From contig NZ_CP101458.1 of the NCBI RefSeq assembly GCF_024362525.1, forward strand, positions 1,364,001 through 1,428,000: a DNA stretch of 64,000 nt, read 5' to 3'. Origin of the DNA: Natrononativus amylolyticus. Lineage in GTDB: Archaea > Halobacteriota > Halobacteria > Halobacteriales > Natrialbaceae. The notes below the pieces were generated by a model. It ran no database searches, had not been told where the DNA came from, and saw only the letters and a program-made list of their open reading frames with translations. The position numbers were made by a program, and so were the translations under genes. Numbering within the stretch: the first letter of the stretch is position 1; the number at the start of each line of letters is the position of its first letter. Positions 19,269 to 28,171 of the stretch are shown piece after piece.

Positions 19269-19565
19269 TTACTCGCCGGTCGAGGCCGCCCACTGCCAGC
19301 CACCGACGTCGTTTGCGGTCTCGTGATCCGCGAGTTTCGCTCTGTACCAGTCGTATCCCTCGCGCCAGTCGATCAGGAGGTCCTTCGTGAGAAACGAGGC
19401 GGCGATCGTTCGGACCCGGTTGTGGACCCAGGCTTCCTCGAGCAACTGTCGCATTCCGGCGTCGGCGATGGGGTAGCCGGTTTCGCCGGCGTTCCAGGCC
19501 TCGAGCTCCGCGTCGTCGTCTCGCCACTCGATTCCGCGGTCGTACTCGGAGAGATTCTGCGCCAC
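19269..19565 (-). pseudogene. Deoxyribodipyrimidine photolyase remnant (C-terminal FAD domain fragment)
   Basis: About 85 codons read as the FAD-binding domain of a CPD photolyase/cryptochrome: ETGYPIADAGMRQLLEEAWV, HNRVRTIAASFLTKDLLIDW and DHETANDVGGWQWAASTG. A full photolyase has about 460-500 residues; the N-terminal two thirds and the last 50-60 residues (normally continuing TDAQPYF...) are absent, with a stop right after STGE. Upstream in-frame sequence no longer looks like photolyase. It is therefore a decaying fragment, left by deletion or recombination. An intact copy elsewhere in the genome cannot be checked here. Confidence 0.85.
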
Positions 19566-19633
19566 GGCCGACGGGGCAAAGCGTTCGGCCCTACGACGGT
19601 TGGCGCGGGGGAAACCCCCAACGACCGCGCCGG

Positions 19634-20509
19634 TCAGCGACTCCCGGTCGTGCCATCGTCCTCGAGCTGTGAACCGATGTAGAGCTGGAGGGTCCTGACG
19701 ATGCCGTGGATGGAGTAGTTCACCCCGACGTAGACGCTGATCGCGGCGAGGGCGATGCCGGCGGCGACGTCGGAGAACCAGTGAATTCCCAGGTACATCG
19801 TCGAGACGACGACGCTGATCGCGATGAAACCGGAGACGGGAACCCAGAGCGGGTACTGCTTCCGGGAGAGAATCGCGAGGAAGAACGTCGTCATCGCCAT
19901 CGAGGTGTGCAAGGACGGGAAGACGTTGGTGCTCTCGTTGACCGTGTAGGTCAGATAGCCGGATTCGGGGAACGCGCTGTAGAGGACGTCCTCGAACAGC
20001 AGCGTATCGAAGTTACGCGGACCGAACGCGATGAACAGCACGTAGCAGACGAGGCCGATGCCGTAGTTGACCGTGTACGCGAGGATCAGCGTCGAGAGCT
20101 CGTCCATCTCCTCGAGTGCGAAGTAGGCGACGAACGGGAACAACAGCAAGAAGGCGTAGCCGTAGATGTAGATGAAGACGAAAAACGACGTGAGTTCGGG
20201 CGTCTGGAACGACTGAAGCACGGCGACGGGGCTCTGGCCGAACAGCGTTCGCTCGAACTCGAAGAGCAGCCCCGTGATCCGGATGCCGATGACGCGCTCG
20301 GAGAGGCGCGGCAGGACGTCGGCGGTCCCCCAGCGCAGGACGAGAACGCTCGCGAGCACGGCGAGCGGGAGCGCGGCGACCTCGAGGCGCCATCTGAAGT
20401 CACGGAACGCGGCGACGAGGCGGCGGGGGCCGACGATGACGAGCGCCGCCGTAACGAGCATCGTCAGGACGATGGCGGCGAGCTCGAGGGCGACGCTGAG
20501 GAGTGCCAT
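19634..20509 (-). CDS. PAP2-family membrane phosphatase/phosphotransferase
   Basis: The 291-residue protein has about seven to eight transmembrane helices. PAP2 catalytic motifs are partly visible: NVFPSLHTSMAMTTFF (the SxH motif) near residue 205 and YLGIHWFSDVAAGIAL (the final H-x3-D motif) near 253. This is the arrangement of the Aur1/inositolphosphotransferase-like branch (PAP2_3). It probably dephosphorylates or transfers head groups of lipid phosphates or polyprenyl phosphates at the outer membrane face. No partner genes flank it, so the substrate remains open. Confidence 0.87.
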   Translation of the reverse strand: MALLSVALELAAIVLTMLVTAALVIVGPRRLVAAFRDFRWRLEVAALPLAVLASVLVLRWGTADVLPRLSERVIGIRITGLLFEFERTLFGQSPVAVLQSFQTPELTSFFVFIYIYGYAFLLLFPFVAYFALEEMDELSTLILAYTVNYGIGLVCYVLFIAFGPRNFDTLLFEDVLYSAFPESGYLTYTVNESTNVFPSLHTSMAMTTFFLAILSRKQYPLWVPVSGFIAISVVVSTMYLGIHWFSDVAAGIALAAISVYVGVNYSIHGIVRTLQLYIGSQLEDDGTTGSR

Positions 20510-20576
20510 AGTCGGGGGATACGACGGCCGATGGTTTAATATGAATCGGTTAATCGGACGCGGGGCGATCCCGACC

Positions 20577-22325
20577 TCAGGCTATCAGCTCCCCGTCGTC
20601 GTACCGGTAGCCGACCTCCTCGAACAGCTCGCGCGCCTCGTCCCGGTCGAGTTCGCCGTCGGTTCCCGGGAACGTCGGAACCCCCCGGCTCGTCTGCCGA
20701 TCCCAGTCGTCGGGGTGGATACCGACGAGCGAGCTGTGTGACGCCGCCGGTTCGGCGTGACCGTCGAAGAACTCCGAGACCACGTGGTCTCGGTCGATGA
20801 GCTGCGAGAGAACCTGCCTGAACCGCAGGTTCGTGAGCTCCGGATGGCGAAGGTTGTACCCGATCACGTAGAACGAGCGTGACGTACCGCGAACGAGCGA
20901 GAGTTCGTCCCGTTCGTCCACCTCCGCTCTGTTCTCCGAGCGCAGCTCGCTCGCGATGAGGTCGATATCGCCGTCCGCGAGCGCTTCGACCGCCGCTCCG
21001 GCGTTCGGCGAGATCCGAAACTCGATCCCGTCGTACTGGGAGAACCCCTCGAAAACGGACGGCAGCTCGTCGTCGTCGAGCGTTCGGAACACGTGCTCTT
21101 CGAACGGCTCGAGCCGGAGGTGTTCGTCGCTCGAGTCGGCGAAGGCGAACAGCCCCGAGCCGACCGGCTCCTCGTTGTCCCAGGCGAGCGCTTCGGTTCG
21201 GTGGTCGCCGATGACCTCCGCGGTCGCCTCCCAGACGTGTTCGGGAAGTAGCGGGATCGAAAACACCCGGCGGGCGACCTCGCGGGAGACGTCCTCGAAC
21301 CAGAAGCGAACGCGCTCCGAGTCGAGGGCGGCGACGTCGTCGACGAGCGTCTGTCGACCCCGGTACCGGGGGGCAGGGACCCCGCCTTCGACCTCGCCGA
21401 GCGACGTGTCCGCGAGAAAGCGGTAGGTGAACGCGACGTCGTCGGCGTCGAGCGGTTCGTCGTCGTGCCAGGTGAGCCCGTCGCGGAGCGTGACGGTCGC
21501 GTACACGCGTCCGTTGTCGTCCTCCCACTCGATCTCCTCGGCCAGCCAGAGGAGTTCGTCGCCGTCGACGCGCCTGACCAGCGGATCGTAGAGGAGTCCC
21601 AGCTGGGTGCTGACGTCCCGGAGATCGACGACGATCGGGTTCAGACGGCTGGCGACTTGCTGGCCGAACAGCCCGACGCGGAGCGCGCCATCTCGCGGAC
21701 CGTCCTCGGGCTCCCGTCCCAGCAACTCGACGTAGTCGAGCAAGGTTCGGGGCGGCCGGTCCACGGCAACCGCCTGGTTCGTGGCCCCGACGTGGTCCGG
21801 AAACGCGACGGTCGTGTACGGCGCCGTCTCGAGGAGGTGCTCGAACAGCTCCTCGAACGTCGTCTCGCGGGTACCGCCCTCCTCGCTTCGCTGGCGCTCG
21901 AGGTACTCGTCGGCGGTGACGTCGGAGAAGCTAAACGGATTCTGCCAGCCCTGTTCGCTCACGAACCGCGAGTGGAGCAACGATCGCAGCGCGTCTAGTT
22001 CGTCGAAGCCGGGGTGGCGGGCGATAAACAGGTCGTAGTCGCGGTCGATGAGCACTTCGCGGTAGAGCTCCGCCTCGCCGACCGGTTCGCGGACGACGTC
22101 GATGCCGGCGTCGGCGAGGTTGTCCGCGAACTTACTCGAGATCTTGGTCGCGACGGGGTCGTCGTCGGAGGGAAGGGTCTTGATCGTCAGCGAGACCTGT
22201 TCGGGTGAGGTGTCCTCCGCTCGCGACCAGAACCGCTCCGAACAGCCCGCGAGCGCGCTCGCGGTAGCCACTCCGAGTCCGCCGAGTAGCCGCCGTCGGG
22301 TCGGCGACGGAGCGACATCATCCAT
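20577..22325 (-). CDS. Family 5 ABC substrate-binding lipoprotein (peptide/nickel type)
   Basis: The protein of about 582 residues has a Tat motif (TRRRLLGGLG) and lipobox (ALAGC) at the N-terminus, then a family 5 binding-protein body: VYATVTLRDGLTWHDDEPLD, DVAFTYRFLAD, NLRHPELTNLRFRQVLSQLI and DEARELFEEVGYRYDDGEL. Unusually, about 150 residues of related-looking sequence precede the standard domain (LTIKTLPSDDDPVATKISSK). No permease or ATPase lies beside it, so it must share those of a distant cluster or act otherwise. A longer start at 22346 is possible; box A spacing (CCTATACG, about 22349-22357) favours 22325. Confidence 0.87.
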   Translation of the reverse strand: MDDVAPSPTRRRLLGGLGVATASALAGCSERFWSRAEDTSPEQVSLTIKTLPSDDDPVATKISSKFADNLADAGIDVVREPVGEAELYREVLIDRDYDLFIARHPGFDELDALRSLLHSRFVSEQGWQNPFSFSDVTADEYLERQRSEEGGTRETTFEELFEHLLETAPYTTVAFPDHVGATNQAVAVDRPPRTLLDYVELLGREPEDGPRDGALRVGLFGQQVASRLNPIVVDLRDVSTQLGLLYDPLVRRVDGDELLWLAEEIEWEDDNGRVYATVTLRDGLTWHDDEPLDADDVAFTYRFLADTSLGEVEGGVPAPRYRGRQTLVDDVAALDSERVRFWFEDVSREVARRVFSIPLLPEHVWEATAEVIGDHRTEALAWDNEEPVGSGLFAFADSSDEHLRLEPFEEHVFRTLDDDELPSVFEGFSQYDGIEFRISPNAGAAVEALADGDIDLIASELRSENRAEVDERDELSLVRGTSRSFYVIGYNLRHPELTNLRFRQVLSQLIDRDHVVSEFFDGHAEPAASHSSLVGIHPDDWDRQTSRGVPTFPGTDGELDRDEARELFEEVGYRYDDGELIA

Positions 22326-22458
22326 GTCCTGAGGGTTAGCCACCATGGCGTATAGGACTTACTCTCGGGGAGATAGCTTCGCGACCGGCCGGCGAATCGG
22401 TCGGTATCCGCCCGGACGGGACCTCGAGAGCGCCCGTCCTGAACCGGGCAAACGACGC

Positions 22459-22478
22459 ATCAGTCACCGATTACTGAT
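22459..22478. repeat. Short inverted repeat in the CetZ upstream region
   Basis: ATCAGT and ACTGAT face each other across 8 nt in the 277-nt gap between the divergent binding-protein and cetZ genes. The surrounding stretch 22455-22545 is AT-richer than the coding DNA and contains possible box A elements such as CTTTTATGAG. Operator function is only a possibility. Confidence 0.3.
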
Positions 22479-22623
22479 ATTCACGAACTCATTACTGTCT
22501 TTTATGAGATCGTATTCTGGCCATAACAATACCCGAATCGGCGATACCAGCGAGTGTGGTCAGCGTTCACACCGGACGGAAGCGACGTGGTCTGGCGGCG
22601 TGGACGCCCACGGATGAACACCA

Positions 22624-23790
22624 ATGAAACTCGCACTCATCGGATTCGGACAGGCAGGCGGGAAGGTAGTCGACGAGTTCCTCGCGTACGACGCGTCGAT
22701 CGATAACGGTTTCGTGGAGGGGGCGATCGCCGTCAACTCCGCGACGGCAGACCTCGCGGGTCTCGAGCGGGTCCCCGAGGAGAACCGCGTGCTCATCGGC
22801 CAGTCCCGCGTGAAGGGCCACGGCGTCGGTGCCGACAACGAACTCGGCGCCGCCGTCGCAGAGGAGGACATCGACGAGATCCAGGCCGCGGTCGACCGCG
22901 TCCCGGTTCACGATCTCGACGCGTTTCTCGTGGTCGCCGGAATGGGCGGTGGCACCGGCTCGGGCGGCGCCCCCGTCCTCGCGAAGCACCTGAAGCGGAT
23001 CTACACCGAACCGGTGTACGGACTGGGTATCCTCCCCGGCACGGACGAGGGGGGAATCTACACGCTGAACGCCGCGCGGTCGTTCCAGACGTTCGTCCAC
23101 GAGGTGGACAACCTGCTGGTCTTCGACAACGACTCCTGGCGACAGACCGGCGAGTCGGTCGGGAGCGGCTACAGCCGGATCAACCGGGAGATCGTCGAGC
23201 GGTTCGGCCTGCTGTTCGCCGCCGGCGAGGTCGGCGCCGACGACACCGTCGCCGAGAGCGTCGTCGACTCCTCGGAGATCATCAACACCCTCTCGGGCGG
23301 CGGCATCTCGACGATCGGCCACGCGAGCGAGGACGTCGAAACCGACTCCGGCGGTCTCCTCTCGCGATTCGGCGGCGGCGAGGACTCGAGCAACGAGATT
23401 TCGGCGACGAATCGCATGACGAGTCTCGTCCGGAAGGCGACGCTCGGGCGGCTCACGCTCCCGTGTGCGGTCTCGAGCACCGACCGCGCGCTGGTCGTCG
23501 CGACCGGCTCGCCGACCCACCTCAACCGCAAGGGCGTCGAGCGCGGCCGGTCGTGGCTCGAGGAGGAGACCGGCTCGATGGAGGTCCGCGGCGGCGACTA
23601 CCCCCTGCCCGGCGCCGGTGAGGTCGGCAGCATCGTCCTCCTCTCGGGGGTCACCGACGTCCCGCGGGTCAAACAGCTCCAGGGGATCGCGATCGAGGCC
23701 CAGGAGACCGGCGAGGCCATCCGCGCACGCAGCCAGAACGACTTCGCGAGCCTGCTGGACACCGGTAACGAGATCGACGCGCTCTTCTGA
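22624..23790 (+). CDS. cetZ: CetZ, tubulin/FtsZ-superfamily GTPase
   Basis: CetZ proteins polymerise with GTP and control cell shape in haloarchaea (Haloferax CetZ1 is needed for rod shape and motility). The 388 residues match family length. The N-terminal nucleotide loop is GFGQAGGKVVDEF and the tubulin signature GMGGGTGSGGAPV is at about residues 101-113. GILPGTDEGG and INREIVERFG follow, and the C-terminal activation domain runs to the end with an acidic tail. An insertion with serine and glycine (DSGGLLSRFGGGEDSSN) lies around 240-257. It is monocistronic with a leader of uncertain length. Which CetZ subgroup it belongs to is not decided. Confidence 0.95.
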   Translation: MKLALIGFGQAGGKVVDEFLAYDASIDNGFVEGAIAVNSATADLAGLERVPEENRVLIGQSRVKGHGVGADNELGAAVAEEDIDEIQAAVDRVPVHDLDAFLVVAGMGGGTGSGGAPVLAKHLKRIYTEPVYGLGILPGTDEGGIYTLNAARSFQTFVHEVDNLLVFDNDSWRQTGESVGSGYSRINREIVERFGLLFAAGEVGADDTVAESVVDSSEIINTLSGGGISTIGHASEDVETDSGGLLSRFGGGEDSSNEISATNRMTSLVRKATLGRLTLPCAVSSTDRALVVATGSPTHLNRKGVERGRSWLEEETGSMEVRGGDYPLPGAGEVGSIVLLSGVTDVPRVKQLQGIAIEAQETGEAIRARSQNDFASLLDTGNEIDALF

Positions 23791-23980
23791 GGCCGCCGGA
23801 CACTCGAAGATCGGTCGCTTGATCCCGGTCGTCTTCGGTAGCAACGACCGCACCGTCGCGTATACAACGTTAAGAGCGTTGACTGTGTATTTCGCGTGAA
23901 CGGCGGACGCGGCGGTCGAGCGACCGAGGTCGCTGACGATCGACTTCGGTCGACTCGAGGCGTCCGCCCCCAACACATTC

Positions 23981-24985
23981 ATGACAGATCGAACGATCCA
24001 CCTGCCCGTCGCTGCACAGCCGAGCGTCGACTCGCTGGTCGACCTCGCCCGTCTCGGAGAGGCTCGCGGTTACGGCCGCGCCTGGCTCCCCGAAACGTGG
24101 GGGCGGGACTTCGTCACCGTACTGACGAGCATCGCCCGCGAGACGGACGAGATCGGGATCGGACCGAGCATCGCCAACGTCTACTCCCGCTCGCCGACCC
24201 TGCTCGGCCAGACGGCGACGACCCTCCAGGAGGTTTCCGACGGCCGCCTCCGCGTCGGCATCGGCCCGAGCGGTCCCGCGGTGATCGAGGGCTGGCACGG
24301 CGTCGAGTTCGACCGCCCGCTGCGGCGCACCCGCGAGTACATCGAGATCATGCGGACCGTGATGGCCGGGGAGACGCTGAACTACGACGGCGACGTCTTC
24401 TCGCTGGCTGGCTTCCGCCTGCGGTGTGATCCGCCCGAGACGCCGGTTCCGATCGACGCAGCCGGCATGGGTCCGAAATCCGTCGAACTCGCCGGTCGGT
24501 TCGCCGACGGCTGGCACGCCATCGTCTTCACCCCCGACGGCCTCGAGGAGCGCCTCGAGGACCTAGAGCGCGGGATCGAACTCGGCGGCCGCGACCCGGC
24601 GGACGTCCGGACCACGCTCTCGCTGACCGCGTGTGCGCTCGAGGACGGCGAGCGGGCGCGCGACCTCGCTCGCCAGCACCTCGCGTTCTACGTAGGCGCG
24701 ATGGGCACCTACTACCGGGAGTCGCTCTCGAGACAGGGCTACCAGGACGAAGCCCACGACATCGCGGCGGCCTGGGCCAGCGGCAACCACGGGGAGGCGC
24801 TCTCGCACATCTCCGACGAACTGCTCGACGACCTCGGGGCGGCCGGGACGCCCGAGCGCGCCCGCGAGGAACTCCGGAAGTTCGAGGTGCTCGAGGGGGT
24901 CGACGAAATCGCGATCGGCTTCCCCAGGGGGGCGACGACGGAGGAGATCGAAGCGACGATCGAGACCCTCGCGCCCGAGGCTTGA
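23981..24985 (+). CDS. F420-dependent LLM-class oxidoreductase (TIGR04024 type)
   Basis: This 334-residue luciferase-like TIM barrel resembles methylene-tetrahydromethanopterin reductase. Landmarks are LARLGEARGYGRAWLPETWG, GPSIANVYSRSPTLLGQTAT, VGIGPSGPAVIEGWHG, RPLRRTREYIEIMRTV and PVPIDAAGMGPKSVELAGRF. From memory it fits the haloarchaeal TIGR04024 family of F420-dependent enzymes. The substrate may be a C1-carrier folate or another compound; the sequence does not decide. It stands alone on the plus strand, with 64 nt to the next gene. Confidence 0.85.
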   Translation: MTDRTIHLPVAAQPSVDSLVDLARLGEARGYGRAWLPETWGRDFVTVLTSIARETDEIGIGPSIANVYSRSPTLLGQTATTLQEVSDGRLRVGIGPSGPAVIEGWHGVEFDRPLRRTREYIEIMRTVMAGETLNYDGDVFSLAGFRLRCDPPETPVPIDAAGMGPKSVELAGRFADGWHAIVFTPDGLEERLEDLERGIELGGRDPADVRTTLSLTACALEDGERARDLARQHLAFYVGAMGTYYRESLSRQGYQDEAHDIAAAWASGNHGEALSHISDELLDDLGAAGTPERAREELRKFEVLEGVDEIAIGFPRGATTEEIEATIETLAPEA

Positions 24986-25048
24986 ACGGTCGGCGGGCGC
25001 GGGCGAGCGGATCGAGAGAGTGAGGTGACTCGAGCGCGAGCCACCGGT

Positions 25049-25960
25049 ATGACCGCGGACCCGATTCCGGTAGGGACCGGCACGCCCGAGGGCCACAACA
25101 CGGCCTACCTTCTCGCGGACCACGACGCGCTCGTCGATCCCGGCCCGCCGACTGCCGACGCCCGGCGGGACCTGCTGGCGGGCCTCGAGCGGCGCGAGTA
25201 CGACGTCCGCGACCTCGAGTCCGTCCTCGTCACCCACTGGCACGCCGACCACGCGGGCCTCGCACCCGAACTGGCGGCGGCGGCAGAGGCGACGATCGCG
25301 ATGGGTGCGGCGGACGCGCCGCTGGTCGCCGAGTACGCCACAGAACGCGAGCGCCGGCTCGAGCGCGACGCCGAGACGATGGCTCGCTGGGGCGTTCCGC
25401 CAGCGGTCGTGGAGGCGGTCGTCGCCGGCGACGAGCCGTCGCCGATGCCGGATTCGGTTCCCGTCGACGCGCTGGCCGACGGCGAGACGATCGCGGGACT
25501 CGAGGTGGTCGCGACGCCCGGGCACACCCTCGGTCACGTCGCGTTCGCCTCGGCGTCCGACCTGCTCGTCGGCGACGCGGCGCTGCCGACGTACACCCCG
25601 AACGTCGGCGGCAGCGACACCAGGACGAGCGACCCGCTCGCGGACTACGAGCGGACCCTCGAGCGCCTCGACTCCCGCGCGGAGACGCTGCGGCCGGGCC
25701 ACGGGACGGCACTCGAGGCCGACCGCATCGCGGAGATCCGAAGCCACAACCGCGAGCGCACCGATCGGATTCGGGAGGCGCTCGAGGAGCGCGGCGCAGC
25801 GACCCCGTGGGAACTCGCGGGCGACCTGTTCGGCGATCTCGAGGGCGTCCACGCCAAGTTCGGGGCCGGCGAGGCGGCGGCGCACCTGGCGGCGCTCGAG
25901 CGGGAGGGAGCGGCGGAGAGTCGCCTCGAGGACGGGGGTCGGGTGTACGACGCCCGGTAG
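25049..25960 (+). CDS. Metallo-beta-lactamase-fold hydrolase
   Basis: The 303-residue protein has all binuclear zinc motifs: THWHADHAGL (HxHxDH, residues about 63-72), TPGHTLGHVAF, VGDAALPTY and RPGHGTALEADR. The C-terminal 70 residues form a helical winged domain (IREALEERGAATPWELAGDL) common in glyoxalase II-like and LACTB2-like proteins. It probably hydrolyses a thioester or other ester in the cytosol. The ATG at 25049 was preferred to 25025 because the alignable fold starts PVGTGTPEGHNTAYLL. Confidence 0.88.
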   Translation: MTADPIPVGTGTPEGHNTAYLLADHDALVDPGPPTADARRDLLAGLERREYDVRDLESVLVTHWHADHAGLAPELAAAAEATIAMGAADAPLVAEYATERERRLERDAETMARWGVPPAVVEAVVAGDEPSPMPDSVPVDALADGETIAGLEVVATPGHTLGHVAFASASDLLVGDAALPTYTPNVGGSDTRTSDPLADYERTLERLDSRAETLRPGHGTALEADRIAEIRSHNRERTDRIREALEERGAATPWELAGDLFGDLEGVHAKFGAGEAAAHLAALEREGAAESRLEDGGRVYDAR

Positions 25961-26005
25961 CGCTCGTCGAGAGGCGGGATTCGCTCCGGCCGTTGCTTCA
26001 GGGCG

Positions 26006-27376
26006 CTACTCGGGCGGCCGCGCTCTCATTCGGACGTCGGCTGCGGGCTGGAGCGTCGCGCCGGGCGCCAGTTCGGGCTCCGGATCGGACAGGAGATCGA
26101 ACTCGAGGCGCCGGAGCACCGTCGGGAGCACCAGTTTTAGCTCCATTCGCGCGAAGCGCATCCCGATGCAGTGGCGCGGGCCGCCGCCGAACGGGAAGTA
26201 GGCGTACTCGGGCAGTTCCTCCCCGAACTCGTCGGTCCACCGCTCCGGTCGGAACGCCGTCGGATCGTCGTAGAAGCGCTCGTCCCGGTGGATCCGAAAC
26301 TGCGGCAGCGTGACGTTGGTTCCCTCGGGGATCAGGTAGCCGTCCAGATCGATGTCTTCGACGGCCGTCCGGAAGACGGCGAACGCCGGCGGATACAGAC
26401 GCACGGCCTCGGTCAGCACCCGGTCGGTGTACACGAGGTTCGGAACGTCCGCCGGAGTCGGGTCGTCGCCGCCGAGAACGTCCGTCCACTCCCGCCGGAG
26501 GCGCTCACACACATCGGGATGTTGGGCCAACAGGAGCGTGGTGTACGTGAGCGCGAGCGACGTCGTCTCGTGGCCCGCAAAGAGGAACGTGAGCAATTGG
26601 TCCCGTAGCTCCCGCTCTGAGTGGCGGTAGCCGTCGGGACCGTCGGCGACCAGCAGCAGCGAGAGGAGGTCGTCGCGCTCCTCGAGGTCGTCCGCCCCGC
26701 GTCGTTCGCTCACCACCTCGTCGATCAGGTTCTCGAAGGCGGTCACGCTGCGGTCGTACCGACGCTGGCTGGGGGTCGGCACCCACGACGGGAGAAAGAA
26801 CTTGGACAGCGAGCGCGGATCTCCGCGCTCGTTGATGGCGTTCGCGACGTCCGTGACCGCCTCCCCCCGCCCGTCGACGTCGAGGTCGAACAGCGTTCGC
26901 GCGAGGATCTCCACCGTCAGCTCCGAGAGCCGGTCGTTGACCGCGATCTCGTCGCTCGTCGCCCAGCGGTCGGCGTGTTCGGCCGCTACCCCGACCATCG
27001 TCTCCCCGTACCGCTCGATCCGCTCGAGCGTGAACGCGTTCTGGAGTAGGGTTCGCTGGGCGCTCCACTGCTCGCCCTCGGTGAACAGCACCCCCTCCGG
27101 GGCGAACTCGTTGCCGCCGAACGCCTCGAACTGGAACTTCCGGACCAGATCAGAGTCGGTAACCAGCAATCGCTCGACCTGCTCGGGGTGGAACACCATC
27201 GTGAAAGGGAGGCCCCCGACCTCGTACCGGACCACGTCGCCGTAGGTCGCTATGCGGTCGAAAAACCCGATGGGGTCTCGAGCGAGCTGGAGCGTATTGC
27301 CCAGAAGCGGCAGCCCGTCCGGACCCGGGGGCGCTACGGCCGCCCCGTCCGCCGCTGATGACTCCTCGGTAGTCAT
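26006..27376 (-). CDS. Cytochrome P450
   Basis: The 456-residue soluble monooxygenase lacks a membrane anchor. Diagnostic parts are the I-helix oxygen-binding motif FAGHETTSLAL, the K-helix ExxR (TEAVRLYP), the PERF-like segment FRPERWTDEFG, and the heme loop FPFGGGPRHCIGMRFA with the thiolate cysteine at about 403. It resembles the CYP174-like P450s of haloarchaea by general layout. No redox partner or terpenoid pathway gene lies next to it. It is divergent from an HTH_10 regulator; an inverted repeat at 27404-27414 lies at its box A position. Confidence 0.95.
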   Translation of the reverse strand: MTTEESSAADGAAVAPPGPDGLPLLGNTLQLARDPIGFFDRIATYGDVVRYEVGGLPFTMVFHPEQVERLLVTDSDLVRKFQFEAFGGNEFAPEGVLFTEGEQWSAQRTLLQNAFTLERIERYGETMVGVAAEHADRWATSDEIAVNDRLSELTVEILARTLFDLDVDGRGEAVTDVANAINERGDPRSLSKFFLPSWVPTPSQRRYDRSVTAFENLIDEVVSERRGADDLEERDDLLSLLLVADGPDGYRHSERELRDQLLTFLFAGHETTSLALTYTTLLLAQHPDVCERLRREWTDVLGGDDPTPADVPNLVYTDRVLTEAVRLYPPAFAVFRTAVEDIDLDGYLIPEGTNVTLPQFRIHRDERFYDDPTAFRPERWTDEFGEELPEYAYFPFGGGPRHCIGMRFARMELKLVLPTVLRRLEFDLLSDPEPELAPGATLQPAADVRMRARPPE

Positions 27377-27403
27377 GACGGGCGAACGTACGAGTTCCGC
27401 TGA

Positions 27404-27414
27404 GAAACGGTTTC
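27404..27414. promoter_or_regulatory. Inverted repeat between P450 and HTH_10 genes
   Basis: GAAACGGTTTC is a perfect 11-nt inverted repeat centred on G27409. It is 28-38 nt upstream of the P450 start, where its box A would lie, so a bound repressor could block the P450 promoter. For the divergent gene a box-like CGACTTTATG occurs at about 27430-27439. Control by the neighbouring HTH_10 protein is an inference from position. Confidence 0.4.
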
Positions 27415-27486
27415 AGTCGAAGCACCTAGCGACTTTATGTACTCCGTCCGAAACGATTCAGCAGCGAGCCGATAGCGAACTCGAGC

Positions 27487-28149
27487 ATGAAGTACTGTAC
27501 CCTGCACCTCCGACAGCCCGACCGGCTGCTCCATCCGATGCAGCGGTTCATCCGAAACGAGGACGTCGTGTCGTACGAGGAGTTACTCGCGTGGAGCGTC
27601 CGGCCGGGTGAGCCGACCGAGTACGAGCTGTTCTACGCCGAGGTCGCCGACGCGGATCGGTACCTGGCGGCGGTCGAGGGCGTGGAGTCGATCCGATGGT
27701 ACAGGCACTCTCGAGTGGGCGACGACTCGCTCTACGTCTTCGCCTGTCAGGAGACGCGAGAAGACGACGTCGCGTTTCGACGCGCGTTCGGGCGGCTGGA
27801 ACTCATCGTCGTTCCGCCGATCGTCTACGACGAGGACGCGGCGATGACGCTGACGGTCGTCGGGCAGGAGGCGGACCTCGGGGCGCTCGTCGAGAGCCTT
27901 CCCGCGGACGTCGAGGTCACGGTCGAGGAGGTCGGAACGTACGACCACCCCCACGCGACGATCGTCGGCGGGCTAACCGACCGACAGCTCGAGGCGGTCG
28001 AGGCCGCCACGAGACTCGGCTACTACGACGTCCCCAGGACGGCGTCGCTCGCGGCGGTCGCAGGCGCGCTCGACTGCGCGGAGAGTACGGCCTCCACCCT
28101 GCTCAGAAAGGCGGAGTCGAGCGTCATGTCACACGTCGTGGGCCGGTAA
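27487..28149 (+). CDS. HTH_10 (bacterio-opsin-activator-type) transcriptional regulator
   Basis: The 220-residue protein has an N-terminal sensor-like region of about 150 residues without a known cofactor motif. The C-terminal HTH_10 domain shows the diagnostic GGLTDRQLEAVEAATRLGYY followed by DVPRTASLAAVAGALDCAES and TASTLLRKAESSVM. Bat-type regulators control bacterio-opsin, DMSO respiration and many haloarchaeal stress genes. This one is divergent from the P450 gene, separated by 110 nt, so it may regulate P450 and itself. Confidence 0.88.
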   Translation: MKYCTLHLRQPDRLLHPMQRFIRNEDVVSYEELLAWSVRPGEPTEYELFYAEVADADRYLAAVEGVESIRWYRHSRVGDDSLYVFACQETREDDVAFRRAFGRLELIVVPPIVYDEDAAMTLTVVGQEADLGALVESLPADVEVTVEEVGTYDHPHATIVGGLTDRQLEAVEAATRLGYYDVPRTASLAAVAGALDCAESTASTLLRKAESSVMSHVVGR

Positions 28150-28171
28150 CTCGAGACGCCGCCCCACTGGC

